Shown here in pieces: positions 52,243-61,479 of a stretch of 64,000 bases of DNA. Source of the stretch: Vulcanimicrobiota bacterium. GTDB taxonomy: Bacteria > Vulcanimicrobiota > JAJTBE01. Where the stretch lies: the NCBI GenBank assembly GCA_021107945.1, contig JAIORV010000064.1, positions 1 through 64,000 of the forward strand. The letters run 5' to 3'. Within the stretch, counting starts at the first letter, position 1. Each line of letters opens with the position of its first letter. A model generated the notes under the pieces. It did no database searches. It saw nothing but the letters and a program-made list of their open reading frames with translations, and had not been told where the DNA came from. A program made the position numbers and the translations under genes.

Positions 52243-55200
52243 ATGAAAAAAAGACACAAAGATATTCTTTTTATCATACTCATCACCGTCATTTTTGCAT
52301 TATTTTGCAAAACTTCCGCCAGATCTCAGGATAAACGGGATCTCAAGAATTACTTCGCCAACGGCATAAAATTTCGCTCTGAAGGCAAGTATGAAAAAGC
52401 TCTCAAATCATTCAAACATGGGCTTCAATTGAGTCTGAAACTCAATCATAAACAGGCGGAAAGCATATTCCTCGGCAACATCGGTCTGGTATATGCCGAT
52501 ATGGGGGATCTGAAAAATGCAATAAAGTACTCAGAGATGGCATTGGAAATCGCCCGGAAAACCATGGACAAACGAGAAGAGGGAGGTTGGCTTCTCAACA
52601 TCGGCGCAATTTATTTCGACTTCGGGGAATATGATAAAGCTCTCAAGTATTTCGAGGATGCTCTTCCCCTGGTGAGAATCGGCTCCAACAGAGCAAAAGA
52701 GTCCCTCCTCATGGGACACCTCGGACTTTCTTATTCAAAAAAGGGAAACTTCAAAAAAGCGATGGAATATTTCGAGAAAGCTCTGGAGCTTTCCGGGAAG
52801 GCGAAGTATTGGCAGGGTAAGATTGCTGCGCTTGAGCATATGGGGGATACTTATTTGCAGACAGGAGAATACAAAAAAGCGATTGTCTCTTATAAGAAGA
52901 AGGCGGAGGTCGCCCGACGGATCAAGGATAATAGAAACACGGTGCTTGCGCTGATAAAAATGGGGAGTGTCTATATAAAGCTTGGGGATTATCAACTTGC
53001 TGAAAAACATTTCCGGGACGCATTGAAAATTGCGAAATCTGAAAAGCTAAAAGAAGTGGCGATGGGAAACATGGGAAGCGCGCTTGTGGAGACGGGTAAA
53101 TATGATGAAGCTCTGAAGCAATATAGATCAGCCCTTGTTATTGCCCGAAAAATCAACGACAGGAAGAACGAGGGGAGATGGCTCGGAGGAATCGGCAACA
53201 TCCATTCCCACAGAGGCGAATATAAAAAGACGCTTGATTATTATGAAAAATCCCTGTCCATTGCAAGAGAAATCAAGGACAGGCAAAACGAGGGGATTCA
53301 GCTTGGAAATATCGGGGCGGTATATCTGAGTCTTGGGGAGTACAACAAGGCACTCGGCTACTTCAGAACAGCTCTTTCCATAAGCAGGGATATAAGAGGA
53401 AAAGCGGCGGCGCTTGAAAATATCGGAATCGCATATACAAAAAAGGGAGAGCCACGGGCGGCGCTACATTATTATGAAAAAGCTCTGAAAATCTTTAAGA
53501 AAATCGGTGACAAACACAGGCAGGGAGTTCACCTTATAAATATCGGAAACGTATATAATTACCTCGGCGAGTTTGATGAGGCGATGAAATGCTATGAAAG
53601 AGCGCGGGTTATTTTAGAGAAGGTCGGAGACAAGAAGGCGACGAGTAGAATCCTTGGGAATACGGGGATTATTCACCTGAAACAGGCAGAATATGATAAA
53701 GCCCTTGATTGTTTTACAAAAGCGCTGGAGATTGCCGAGGACATCGGGGACAGAAGCAGTATATTCGTATGGTTCTACAACAAGGGGCTAACATATCGCC
53801 GGATGAAGAAAAACAAGGAAGCTATCGAGAATTTCAAGAAAGCTATATCAGTACTTGAAGATTTGAGGGGAGCTATAAAGATCGACGAGCTAAAATCATC
53901 GTTCATCAAACAATATATCGATGTATATGAGATGCTCATCGAGCTTCTGTTTCAAAAAGGGATGTATAAAGAAGCTTTTCACTATGCCGAGAGGAGTAAG
54001 GCAAGGAATTTTCTCGATGCATTGGGCAACAGGAGAATAGTTCCACGAAAAGCAGGCGACAGAGAGTTGGCAAACAAAGAGAGGGAGCTTCTCGCCCGGA
54101 TTCGATCAATGGAAAAGATGAAGGAGAATCTGAAGGGCAAGGAGCTTGAAGCCCTCTACGACAGGATAAGAAGCGCCCGTGATGATTATGATAAAGTCCT
54201 GGCGAAGTTGATAATATCAAATCCCGATTATGCATCCCTCATCACGATAAAACCGGCTGAAATAGAGGAGATACAAAACTTACTTTCTCCCGATGAAATA
54301 ATAATCGAGTATCTCACAGGCGAAAATAAGACTTATGTATGGACAATAACCAGAGATGAATTCACACATCACGAAGTAAATAAAACATCGAAAGATATTT
54401 CAAACAAGGTCGAGTTTTTGAGGGATGAAATTATCCTTTCTCCGGGAACGGTTATTGAAGAGGAGGATATCGAATACTGCAGGAAACGACTTTCCGGGTT
54501 TTATTCTGTAATCCTGAAGCCTGTGCGAAATGATATCGGTGAAAGGAAAAACCTGGTAATCGTACCCCATGGATCGCTTCACTATGTGCCTTTTTGCGCC
54601 CTGATTGACGAAGACGGGAAATACATCGCTGAGAGATTTTCCGTCCTCACCGAGCCATCCGCATCAGCATTTGCCCTTTTCCGTAAGAGAAAAAAGAATC
54701 GCCCGGATTCGTTTATCGGTTATGCACTGGGAAATATCGGGGAAAAAGGAAATGGAAATAGAAGGGGCGGAAAAGAAGCTCACCCGGTAAACGGCAAGTC
54801 GAATCATAAATTAATGACAGGCAAGAATAAGGACAAGAAAAATGTTGAGCCTTTAACAGGCTTGACAAGATCAGGCTACCCTCCCTTGCCGGGATCAAAA
54901 GAAGAAGTTGAGATGATTGGAAAGATTCTGAGGAAGAGAGAAATTCCGTTTACCTGCTTTATAGAGAATAAATTCACGGTGGAGACGGCGAGGAAGTCGG
55001 CGCCTTCCGGGGGATATGTGCATTTCTCAACCCACGGTTTTCTCTCTCCCCGGGCGAAGGGTAGGTTCTCCGGAATCGTGGCATCTGACGGCTATATATA
55101 CATTATGGATATATTCAACTGGAACCTGAACGCCGATATGGTCGTACTATCGGCTTGTAAAACCGGACTGGGGAAATTGTTGAAAGGCGATGATATGGTC

Positions 55201-55425
55201 TGTCTTCCCAGGGCGTTTATTCAGGCGGGTGCAGATAATTTAGTAGCAACATTATGGAGTGTGCAGGATGAATCGACACGCGATCTCATGGTTGAGTTTT
55301 ACAAGCGAATCTTATCGGGAGAGTCGAAATCCGGGGCAATGAGAAATGCACAGTTGAAAATCATGAAGAAATATAAACATCCATATTTCTGGGCGCCCTT
55401 TGTTCTGTTCGGGAAGGGAAATTGA
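52243..55425 (+). CDS. Exported TPR-CHAT protein (caspase-like protease)
   Basis: 1060 aa. N-terminal signal or anchor (residues 8-27), then about 14 TPR motifs to residue 560 (YEKALKSFKHGLQLSLKLN, YDKALKYFEDAL, with a repeated NIGxxYxxxGE pattern). A helical linker (about 570-690) leads to a C-terminal CHAT domain with the catalytic pair: His931 (VHFSTHGFLS) and Cys972 (VVLSACKTGLG). CHAT is a caspase-family peptidase; TPR-CHAT proteins act in defence and signalling, but the export signal here means it works outside the cytoplasm. ATG follows GAGGGGAG. It ends 4 bp past the start of a small ORF. Confidence 0.92.
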   Translation: MKKRHKDILFIILITVIFALFCKTSARSQDKRDLKNYFANGIKFRSEGKYEKALKSFKHGLQLSLKLNHKQAESIFLGNIGLVYADMGDLKNAIKYSEMALEIARKTMDKREEGGWLLNIGAIYFDFGEYDKALKYFEDALPLVRIGSNRAKESLLMGHLGLSYSKKGNFKKAMEYFEKALELSGKAKYWQGKIAALEHMGDTYLQTGEYKKAIVSYKKKAEVARRIKDNRNTVLALIKMGSVYIKLGDYQLAEKHFRDALKIAKSEKLKEVAMGNMGSALVETGKYDEALKQYRSALVIARKINDRKNEGRWLGGIGNIHSHRGEYKKTLDYYEKSLSIAREIKDRQNEGIQLGNIGAVYLSLGEYNKALGYFRTALSISRDIRGKAAALENIGIAYTKKGEPRAALHYYEKALKIFKKIGDKHRQGVHLINIGNVYNYLGEFDEAMKCYERARVILEKVGDKKATSRILGNTGIIHLKQAEYDKALDCFTKALEIAEDIGDRSSIFVWFYNKGLTYRRMKKNKEAIENFKKAISVLEDLRGAIKIDELKSSFIKQYIDVYEMLIELLFQKGMYKEAFHYAERSKARNFLDALGNRRIVPRKAGDRELANKERELLARIRSMEKMKENLKGKELEALYDRIRSARDDYDKVLAKLIISNPDYASLITIKPAEIEEIQNLLSPDEIIIEYLTGENKTYVWTITRDEFTHHEVNKTSKDISNKVEFLRDEIILSPGTVIEEEDIEYCRKRLSGFYSVILKPVRNDIGERKNLVIVPHGSLHYVPFCALIDEDGKYIAERFSVLTEPSASAFALFRKRKKNRPDSFIGYALGNIGEKGNGNRRGGKEAHPVNGKSNHKLMTGKNKDKKNVEPLTGLTRSGYPPLPGSKEEVEMIGKILRKREIPFTCFIENKFTVETARKSAPSGGYVHFSTHGFLSPRAKGRFSGIVASDGYIYIMDIFNWNLNADMVVLSACKTGLGKLLKGDDMVCLPRAFIQAGADNLVATLWSVQDESTRDLMVEFYKRILSGESKSGAMRNAQLKIMKKYKHPYFWAPFVLFGKGN

Positions 55426-55667
55426 ATGTTGAGGCCGGACCATTCATTCCTCCGCCCCATTGGCCGTTACTGAACAAAAAATATGGCACTCCTGATCAAC
55501 TCCTGCGAAGGATCCAGGAATTGATTGAGAATCAGAAAACACTCAAATACAGGCTTTTTGTCAGGAGCATATATCACATCCTAAGGTCAGGAAATTTGTC
55601 GGATTCTATAATGTCACAAATCGGACATACCAATTATTTTCCACATCGGGACTTGAAAATATCCTGA
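55422..55667 (+). CDS. Small ORF coupled to TPR-CHAT gene, uncertain
   Basis: 81 aa, TTG start overlapping the stop of the CHAT gene by 4 bp. Pro-rich start (FIPPPHWPLLNKKYGTP) then a helical stretch (DQLLRRIQELIENQ). No family recognised. Overlap with an AAGGGA upstream supports coupling; absence of any homology argument keeps it doubtful. The C-terminal part may be repeat-derived. Confidence 0.35.
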   Translation: MNVEAGPFIPPPHWPLLNKKYGTPDQLLRRIQELIENQKTLKYRLFVRSIYHILRSGNLSDSIMSQIGHTNYFPHRDLKIS

Positions 55668-55794
55668 AAAAGTTATACTATTTTAATGCAGGATAGGCTT
55701 CCTTCCTCTGTTTTAGCGGCGAGATGCCACTTCTGCAAAGAGGGAAAAGAGGGGACTGATCATTTGCATTAAGCGAATGGTCATATAATATATT

Positions 55795-57234
55795 ATGAGA
55801 ATTCTTCTAATTGCTCCAAACCATCGACGGATTGTAATTCCTTCCTATATGAAAGCTATTCAGGAGGGTGTTGGGAATTTACCGCCGTTGGGTTTAATGT
55901 CGCTGGCGGGTTATATCAGGAAACATTCCGATTATCATATCCGGATAATCGATGCGCTTCTGGAGGATCTGACGCCGGAAGGATTGAGGGCGATCATGGA
56001 AGAAGAAAAACCGGATGTGGTTGGGATTCATGCCATCACTTTAGCGCTTCTTGATGTTCTGGACACTTCCCGTATTGTCAGAATGAGCAATCCCGGTGTG
56101 AAAATCGTGATGGGTGGTCCTCATACTTCAATTTTTCCGGAAGAATCGCTGGGATATTCGGAATTTGATTATGTGGTTTTGGGTGAGGGCGAGAAGCCTT
56201 TTTTTGATCTGCTCAAATACCTGGAAACCGGCGATAAATCCCTTTTACCCATAGACGGTGTAATGGGTGGCGAAGAGGAGTTAAATCGACTTGCAAGTCC
56301 TTATATTCATGATGATCTTGACACCTTGCCGCCTCCGGCGAGAGATTTGACTCAATATGATCGTTACAGCACGGTTGTAAGCAGGCATCCTCCCACGACT
56401 ACGATTATGGGAAGCCGCGGGTGTCCGTACAAATGCACTTTCTGTTACACTGCCGGCGGGAAGAGGTTTCGTCCCCGGAGTGTTGACAATATTATTAAAG
56501 AGATTCAGGAATGCATTGAGCTTGGAATCCGGGAATTCTTTTTCTTTGACGAGACATTTTTCATTGATAAGGATCGTGTAATTGAGTTCTGCAGAAGGAT
56601 TATTGACGAAGATCTGCATTTTTATTGGGATGTGAGGGGTAGGGTGGATCTTGTGAATCCCGAGATGCTCCGGTGGATGAAGAAGGCCGGGTGTCAGAGA
56701 ATTCAGTATGGTGTGGAATCGGGAAACGCAAGGGTTCTGAAAATTTTAAAAAAGGGATTCACTCCGGATATGGCAGGGAAGGCAATTGGTTGGACAAGGG
56801 AAGCCGGGATATCGACTTATGCGGATTTCATGATTGGCAATCCCGGTGAGACAATGGAAGAGATAATGGAGACAATCGAATTTGCGCGAAAAATAAGTCC
56901 TGATTATGTCCATTATTCAATAACCACGCCATATCCCAAAACGGAGCTATACCGGCAAGCTCTGGAAAGAGGCATAATCGAAAAGGATTATTGGAGTGAA
57001 TTTGCGAAAAATCCGACAGAGGATTTCAGGATTCGTTACTGGGAAGAGAATTTCTCGGCGGAGCAATTGGAAAAGCTAATTGATAAAGCATACCGATCAT
57101 TTTATCTAAGGCCGGGGTATTTGTTGAAGTCCCTGAAGAAACTCGGTTCCCTGGGCGAATTGAAGAGGAAAGCAAAGGCCGGGTTGAGTTTATTGAAAAT
57201 CAGGCATGCAAAAGAAGATGATGGGAGAGAATAA
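55795..57234 (+). CDS. B12-binding radical SAM protein
   Basis: 479 aa. The N-terminal Rossmann-like B12-binding domain (ILLIAPNHRRIVIPSY, PPLGLMSLAGYI, KIVMGGPHTSIFPEE) precedes a radical SAM core with CxxxCxxC, GCPYKCTFCYTAG, and the SAM-binding FFFFDETFFID, IQYGVESGN and FMIGNPGETMEE motifs. A C-terminal HTH-like helix region ends it. Members methylate or rearrange unactivated carbon centres or assemble hopanoid, lipid or natural-product parts; the substrate is unknown. A TATAAT-like box at about 55783 and no SD precede the ATG. The isolated position gives no pathway clue. Confidence 0.9.
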   Translation: MRILLIAPNHRRIVIPSYMKAIQEGVGNLPPLGLMSLAGYIRKHSDYHIRIIDALLEDLTPEGLRAIMEEEKPDVVGIHAITLALLDVLDTSRIVRMSNPGVKIVMGGPHTSIFPEESLGYSEFDYVVLGEGEKPFFDLLKYLETGDKSLLPIDGVMGGEEELNRLASPYIHDDLDTLPPPARDLTQYDRYSTVVSRHPPTTTIMGSRGCPYKCTFCYTAGGKRFRPRSVDNIIKEIQECIELGIREFFFFDETFFIDKDRVIEFCRRIIDEDLHFYWDVRGRVDLVNPEMLRWMKKAGCQRIQYGVESGNARVLKILKKGFTPDMAGKAIGWTREAGISTYADFMIGNPGETMEEIMETIEFARKISPDYVHYSITTPYPKTELYRQALERGIIEKDYWSEFAKNPTEDFRIRYWEENFSAEQLEKLIDKAYRSFYLRPGYLLKSLKKLGSLGELKRKAKAGLSLLKIRHAKEDDGRE

Positions 57235-57617
57235 GCTCCACCGGGGTGACGCAAAATGAAGAGTGAGTTCTGTCTTTCTGAGCGGATCACGAGAGATTTG
57301 CTTTTGTTTCGATAATTTTCTCAAAGATCGGATTATGTTGATGCACGAAGAATAACATAGCGAAGAATCTAAACCACAATAGTCCGGAGAAAGAAAGTCT
57401 TAATATGAATGAGGATTGTTTTGAGGAGAACCCGGGATAAGAGATCCTTCGCTGATTAATATATCGGAGGTATGCAAATTATGTTCCTGAGAAAGGTTTG
57501 TCTGTTAAAGTAAGACGATCGTTTTCCGCTCAGGATGACAATCTCACAGATTTCTTTCCTGGAAATGCATCAATCCTGTTAGTAAATATTCAGAGAAGCA
57601 TAGGTAAGGAGATTAGC
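57235..57617. other. Intergenic region with dispersed repeat
   Basis: Holds the 57262-57352 repeat and CGCTCAGGATGACAATCTCA near 57529, a unit of the same style as TGAGCGGATCACG. Nothing else is recognisable apart from the SD AAGGAG at 57606-57611. Confidence 0.4.
57262..57352 (-). repeat. Dispersed ~95-bp repeat, copy 2 (inverted)
   Basis: Its reverse complement holds GTTATTCT, GAGAAAATTATCG and TCTCTCGTGATCCGCTCAGA in the order seen at 18133-18227. It lies just after the radical SAM gene. Confidence 0.6.
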
Positions 57618-58508
57618 ATGAAATCAAAATCAATACTCGATCTCATAAAAGAACGAATTGTTTTATTCGACGGGGCAATGGGGACGCAATTGATAAATCA
57701 GGGGCTGAAGAAGGGCGATTGTCCGGAGATGTGGAACCTTCAGCGTCCTGATGATTTAGCGGAGATTCACAAAGCATATTTTGATGCGGGGGCGGATGTT
57801 GTTACTACAAATACATTCGGCGGGAATGCTGTCAAGCTTGCATCTTACAATCTTCAGGGCAGGGTAGGGGAGTTGAATAAAGCCGCTGTGAAGATTGCGA
57901 AGAGTATCTGTCCTGAGGGTAAGTATGTTGCCGGGGATATGGGACCCACGGGACAATTTCTTCCGCCGGTAGGAAAAGGTTCACTTGAGGATTTTGACAA
58001 GTCATTCAGGGAGCAAGCGGAAGCACTTGCAGAATCGGGAGTTGATCTTATTATCATCGAGACACAATATGATATAAGGGAGGCCGTTTCAGCGTTGAAG
58101 GCGGCCAAGGCGACAGGTCTTCCTGCAATTGTTACAATGACATTTGAATTGAAAAAGCGCGGGTATTTTACGATAATGGGAAATAAAGTTGCCGATTCAA
58201 TGAAAGAGCTTGAGGAGAACGGCGCGGATGTTGTGGGGGCGAATTGCAGTCTGGATTCGATACCATATATAGAATTAACCGAACAGATAAAACAGAGCAC
58301 GAGTCTGCCTGTTCTTGTTCAGCCAAATGCGGGACAGCCCGAGATTGTTGACGGCGGGGTTCATTATCATGAAACTCCCGGTAGCTTTGCCATATCGGCG
58401 GAGAAATTGATTTCAGCAGGGGCAAATATTATAGGAGCATGCTGTGGAAGCACCCCGGAGTTTACGGAGAAAATCGCGGAAGTTCTCAGGCATCGTTGCT
58501 TATCATGA
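57618..58508 (+). CDS. Homocysteine S-methyltransferase-family protein
   Basis: 296 aa from ATG 57618 with AAGGAG 6 nt upstream; the in-frame extension to 57498 is derived from repeat DNA. TIM-barrel domain of the MetH N-terminal/BHMT type: RIVLFDGAMGTQL, ADVVTTNTFGGN, DMGPTGQFLPP and VGANCSLD, with the zinc ligands Cys in GANCS and the GACCGS pair near the end. It moves a methyl group to homocysteine; no separate cobalamin domain is present in this gene, so it could be a MetH fragment-like enzyme or a methyl-donor-specific protein. The nearby B12 radical SAM gene is not evidently linked. Confidence 0.88.
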   Translation: MKSKSILDLIKERIVLFDGAMGTQLINQGLKKGDCPEMWNLQRPDDLAEIHKAYFDAGADVVTTNTFGGNAVKLASYNLQGRVGELNKAAVKIAKSICPEGKYVAGDMGPTGQFLPPVGKGSLEDFDKSFREQAEALAESGVDLIIIETQYDIREAVSALKAAKATGLPAIVTMTFELKKRGYFTIMGNKVADSMKELEENGADVVGANCSLDSIPYIELTEQIKQSTSLPVLVQPNAGQPEIVDGGVHYHETPGSFAISAEKLISAGANIIGACCGSTPEFTEKIAEVLRHRCLS

Positions 58509-58674
58509 AGTCTTCGCCTTATCAAGCTTCTCTATTGTTGGGTGTTGGAGGATAGTGAATCACTGATGTGGAAAGTATGGCATACTCTGGAAATAGCATT
58601 TATATACTATATACAAATTTGGATGGGATTGTCTTTGCCTGGTGGAATGTCAAAATAATCCGGGGGGTCTTTAA

Positions 58675-59559
58675 ATGGACAAAATAGAAGGAATAAAAGG
58701 AAATCCAATTGTACAGATCGAGGCGGCGCGTCAGGCCGGAATCCTCAAGAAGAAGAAAACGAAAGAATCAAAAAAGAATCTGGGGGAGGCCTGGAATCGC
58801 GATGCCCTGGGAGGTCAGGTGGGTGATAAGCTTGACATCCTCCGACAGACTCATATCAAGATATTGCGAAGTGAAGAAGCGGCAGGAGTCTCCAACAAGA
58901 TGGGCGCGGTTGATAAGAAGGATGTAAAAAGTGCATCAAGAGGCGTAATAGCCTTGTTTGGCGAGAAAGATACAAAGAGTGTCATCACTGTCCCGGGTAA
59001 GGATAATGTCGTTAAAAAAAGTTCCGGTGAGGGTGGTGTTTTTGGTAAAAATATTGTTGATAAAAGCCAAGAGAAAAAAATAGGCATAACAAATGAGGAA
59101 GCTTGGGATGACTTCGAAATCGATAACATTGACGAAACTAATGATATTGATAACCTTGACGAAATTGATGATATGGATAACCTGGATAACCTGGACGAAA
59201 TTGATGATATGGATAACCTGGATAACCTGGATAACCTGGACGAAATTAATGACGGAACGCTGGCAGCCAAGCCGGGAAAACTTGATGAAACATTTGGAAT
59301 CAGTATCCCCGATTCTATCGATGTAATTAATATTGCAAAGGAATACCTGAATGTGCAAAGCGGCTCCTATATCACGTCACAGGGTCATAGATTATATATA
59401 TATAGGGATCCCAAGACCAACAAGGGTTATTTTACAGTATCGGTTCCCCTTGGTGATGGCACTATTGAGCAGATATCGGTACTTGTAAATTCTGATGATC
59501 CCAACAGTGCGCAGGTTTTTAAACGAAAAATTATCACACCGAATATCCTCAGAAAATGA
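58675..59559 (+). CDS. Asp-rich repeat protein of unknown function
   Basis: 294 aa. Lys/Gly/Ser-rich first half without signal peptide, then residues about 148-192 made of 6-12-residue Asp/Asn/Leu repeats (NLDEIDDMDNLDNL units), and a C-terminal beta-rich domain (YITSQGHRLYIYRDPKTNKG, TVSVPLGDGTIEQISVLV). The repeat is encoded by near-identical DNA blocks, so the copy number may vary. The acidic stretch could bind cations. I recognise no family. GGGGGG precedes the ATG. The N-terminal style resembles 1695-2123 loosely. Confidence 0.75.
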   Translation: MDKIEGIKGNPIVQIEAARQAGILKKKKTKESKKNLGEAWNRDALGGQVGDKLDILRQTHIKILRSEEAAGVSNKMGAVDKKDVKSASRGVIALFGEKDTKSVITVPGKDNVVKKSSGEGGVFGKNIVDKSQEKKIGITNEEAWDDFEIDNIDETNDIDNLDEIDDMDNLDNLDEIDDMDNLDNLDNLDEINDGTLAAKPGKLDETFGISIPDSIDVINIAKEYLNVQSGSYITSQGHRLYIYRDPKTNKGYFTVSVPLGDGTIEQISVLVNSDDPNSAQVFKRKIITPNILRK

Positions 59560-59593
59560 GTTGTAAAAACCGTAATTATTCACCGCTATATTG

Positions 59594-59620
59594 GGGTGGA
59601 TGCCAGTCTCCCGACCAGCA
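59594..59620 (-). repeat. GGTCGGGAGACCGGCC-type repeat fragment
   Basis: The reverse complement reads GCTGGTCGGGAGACTGGCAT, then CCACCCC. It matches GCTGGTCGGGAGACCGGCCT followed by CCACCC at 63111-63136. Neighbouring sequence is unremarkable. Confidence 0.55.
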
Positions 59621-59709
59621 TAAAACTTTGCAAAATCGTGGTTAAAAATCCCAGCGAAAAGGGGCTGAATAGTTACAAAAAAAACATAAAAAGTAAAGAC
59701 GAGCGGCGA

Positions 59710-61104
59710 TTATTCCACAATTGCATCTATAGTTTCCGTTGTTCTTTCCAGGATTGACAGCTCTTTTCTCTCCAACGCCCGGACATGTATCGGCAGTATG
59801 AGTATTGACTCACTTATCATTATGCTCTCAATAAGATCATAAAGATAGAGAATTGTGCGGTCGAACCCGTTTATTGTTATGAGATATTCAAGTCCGTCCA
59901 GGATCACGATACTCTTCCCGCTTTTTTCTATAAACTGGTTTATAGTATGTACCAGTGCGCCGAGGTTGCTTCCCGATATTGAGCTTTCTCCCTCGTCGGT
60001 TTTTGATAGCCAGACCATAGGTGTTTTTTTCAGATTAAAGAGCTTTTGAATCCTGGCGGGGTGTGTTCTGGTAATACAAAGGCCGAATGTTCCGTGGGAA
60101 ACGAAATCCTTAAAAATGTCAAAGCTTTTATTCGGCTTTTCTTCTTTTAGCAGGTAACACACTCCAAAGTCGAGATTGTATTTCTGCTCAGTGTCAAGCA
60201 AATTTTCAAGAGTGGGTTCAATGTCAAGTCTTTTTCTGAGATCGTCAACTTTGTCTTCCAGCTCCTTTGTATATTGTTTCAATTTTTCGTTTGCAATTTT
60301 CAATTGCTCTTCAAGTTCTTTTCTATCTGTAATATCAATAAGAGTAATAAAGACTTCACCTATCTGTGGAAAGATGGATACGGTGCAGCTTAGATATTTG
60401 TTGTCATTGTTTTTCGTGGCAATCCAGAATTCATATTCAAAGGGAGGTCTCTCCGTTTCCCCATATTCCTTCATAATTGCCTTGTAATATTTTTTCAAAT
60501 TCTCCCTGTCTGTAGAATCAGCAATATCATAAAACGTTATTTTTTCCAGTTCTTCCCTGGAATAACCTGTCAATTCAAGGGTTCTCTTGTTGGGGTTAAT
60601 GAACTTGCCTGTTTTCATGTCAATGCTGACGAAGCCTGAATTGGCGTTTTCGAATAACTTTTGATATCTCTCTTCCGATTCTCGCAGTTGTTTTCCCATT
60701 AACTTCAGGGATCTTGAAAGCTTTAGTTTTTCAAGGGAGCGTTTTATTACCTTGGGCAGGTTTTTCAAATAATACCTGTCTTTGACGATATAATCGTAGA
60801 TCCCCAATTTCATTGCTCTGACGGCAATTTTTTCATTCCCCAGTCCTGTTACCATAACAACGGGAATATCGTTGTTATGTTCTGTTAACGACTCAAGAAA
60901 AGAAAGTCCGTCGGAATCGGGAAGTTTGTAGTCAAGGATTATCATGTCAAAATTCTGTGCTTCCATTTTCTCCCTTGCTTCTTTGGAGCTACCCGCAGAT
61001 ACAAGGTGAGAAATATCCTTGATTTGCTCAAGAGATTCCTTTTCAAAGGAAAGATGATCCGGATTATCTTCAACTATCAATATTGAATAAGCCTCATTGC
61101 ACAC
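59710..61104 (-). CDS. Receiver-PAS-DUF835 signalling protein
   Basis: 464 aa. Receiver domain (residues 5-125) with acidic pocket VEDN, phosphoacceptor Asp58 (IILDYKLPDSDG), Thr86 and Lys108. A PAS domain (about 142-270; ERYQKLFENANSGFVSIDM) and a short coiled coil (KELEEQLKIANEKLKQYTKEL) follow, then a C-terminal DUF835 domain (SFDIFKDFVSHGTFGLCITR, IVILDGLEYLITINGF). No kinase or DNA-binding domain is present, so output is by partner binding. DUF835 is best known from archaea. The start is GTG 61104 with no clear SD. Divergent from the glycosyltransferase gene at 61480. Confidence 0.85.
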   Translation of the reverse strand: MCNEAYSILIVEDNPDHLSFEKESLEQIKDISHLVSAGSSKEAREKMEAQNFDMIILDYKLPDSDGLSFLESLTEHNNDIPVVMVTGLGNEKIAVRAMKLGIYDYIVKDRYYLKNLPKVIKRSLEKLKLSRSLKLMGKQLRESEERYQKLFENANSGFVSIDMKTGKFINPNKRTLELTGYSREELEKITFYDIADSTDRENLKKYYKAIMKEYGETERPPFEYEFWIATKNNDNKYLSCTVSIFPQIGEVFITLIDITDRKELEEQLKIANEKLKQYTKELEDKVDDLRKRLDIEPTLENLLDTEQKYNLDFGVCYLLKEEKPNKSFDIFKDFVSHGTFGLCITRTHPARIQKLFNLKKTPMVWLSKTDEGESSISGSNLGALVHTINQFIEKSGKSIVILDGLEYLITINGFDRTILYLYDLIESIMISESILILPIHVRALERKELSILERTTETIDAIVE

Positions 61105-61479
61105 TGTTATTTTTCTCGATTCTTACAAAACTAAGCCAAAAAAAGGAAGGGATAAAGAATTCATTGCTTCATCTATTCCCATTATGGCTATCGCCTTTTA
61201 TGTATTAATCCTTTTATTTTCTATGTCACACAAAATTACTTTTTTAGTATAGATTGTTAAGAAAAGAAAATAAATAACAATTATGGATTGAATATATATC
61301 AACCCGTAGTGGCTGAAAGATAACGCCTATTTGGCACTTTATTAATCTGTTTTTTTCAACTGTTACTCTGCTCATTATGCAAAGGAAATCTCTGGATTTA
61401 ATAGAAGTAATATGCAAATTTCCTGTTAATTATAAAACAATCAGGTAAATTATATACAATACCGAAAGGAGTTTTAATA
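61105..61479. other. Divergent intergenic region
   Basis: AT-rich spacer between the signalling protein and the glycosyltransferase. A TATATACAAT box lies near 61451-61460 before the SD AAAGGAG (61467-61473) of the plus-strand gene. No repeat is seen. Confidence 0.45.

Noticed and set aside
55795-57234. Radical SAM and homocysteine methyltransferase genes as one B12 pathway
   Set aside because: They are separated by 380 bp of repeat-bearing DNA and no shared substrate is evident.
57498-57617. N-terminal extension of the homocysteine methyltransferase
   Set aside because: The extension is read from the dispersed repeat; a strong SD and ATG lie at 57606-57620.
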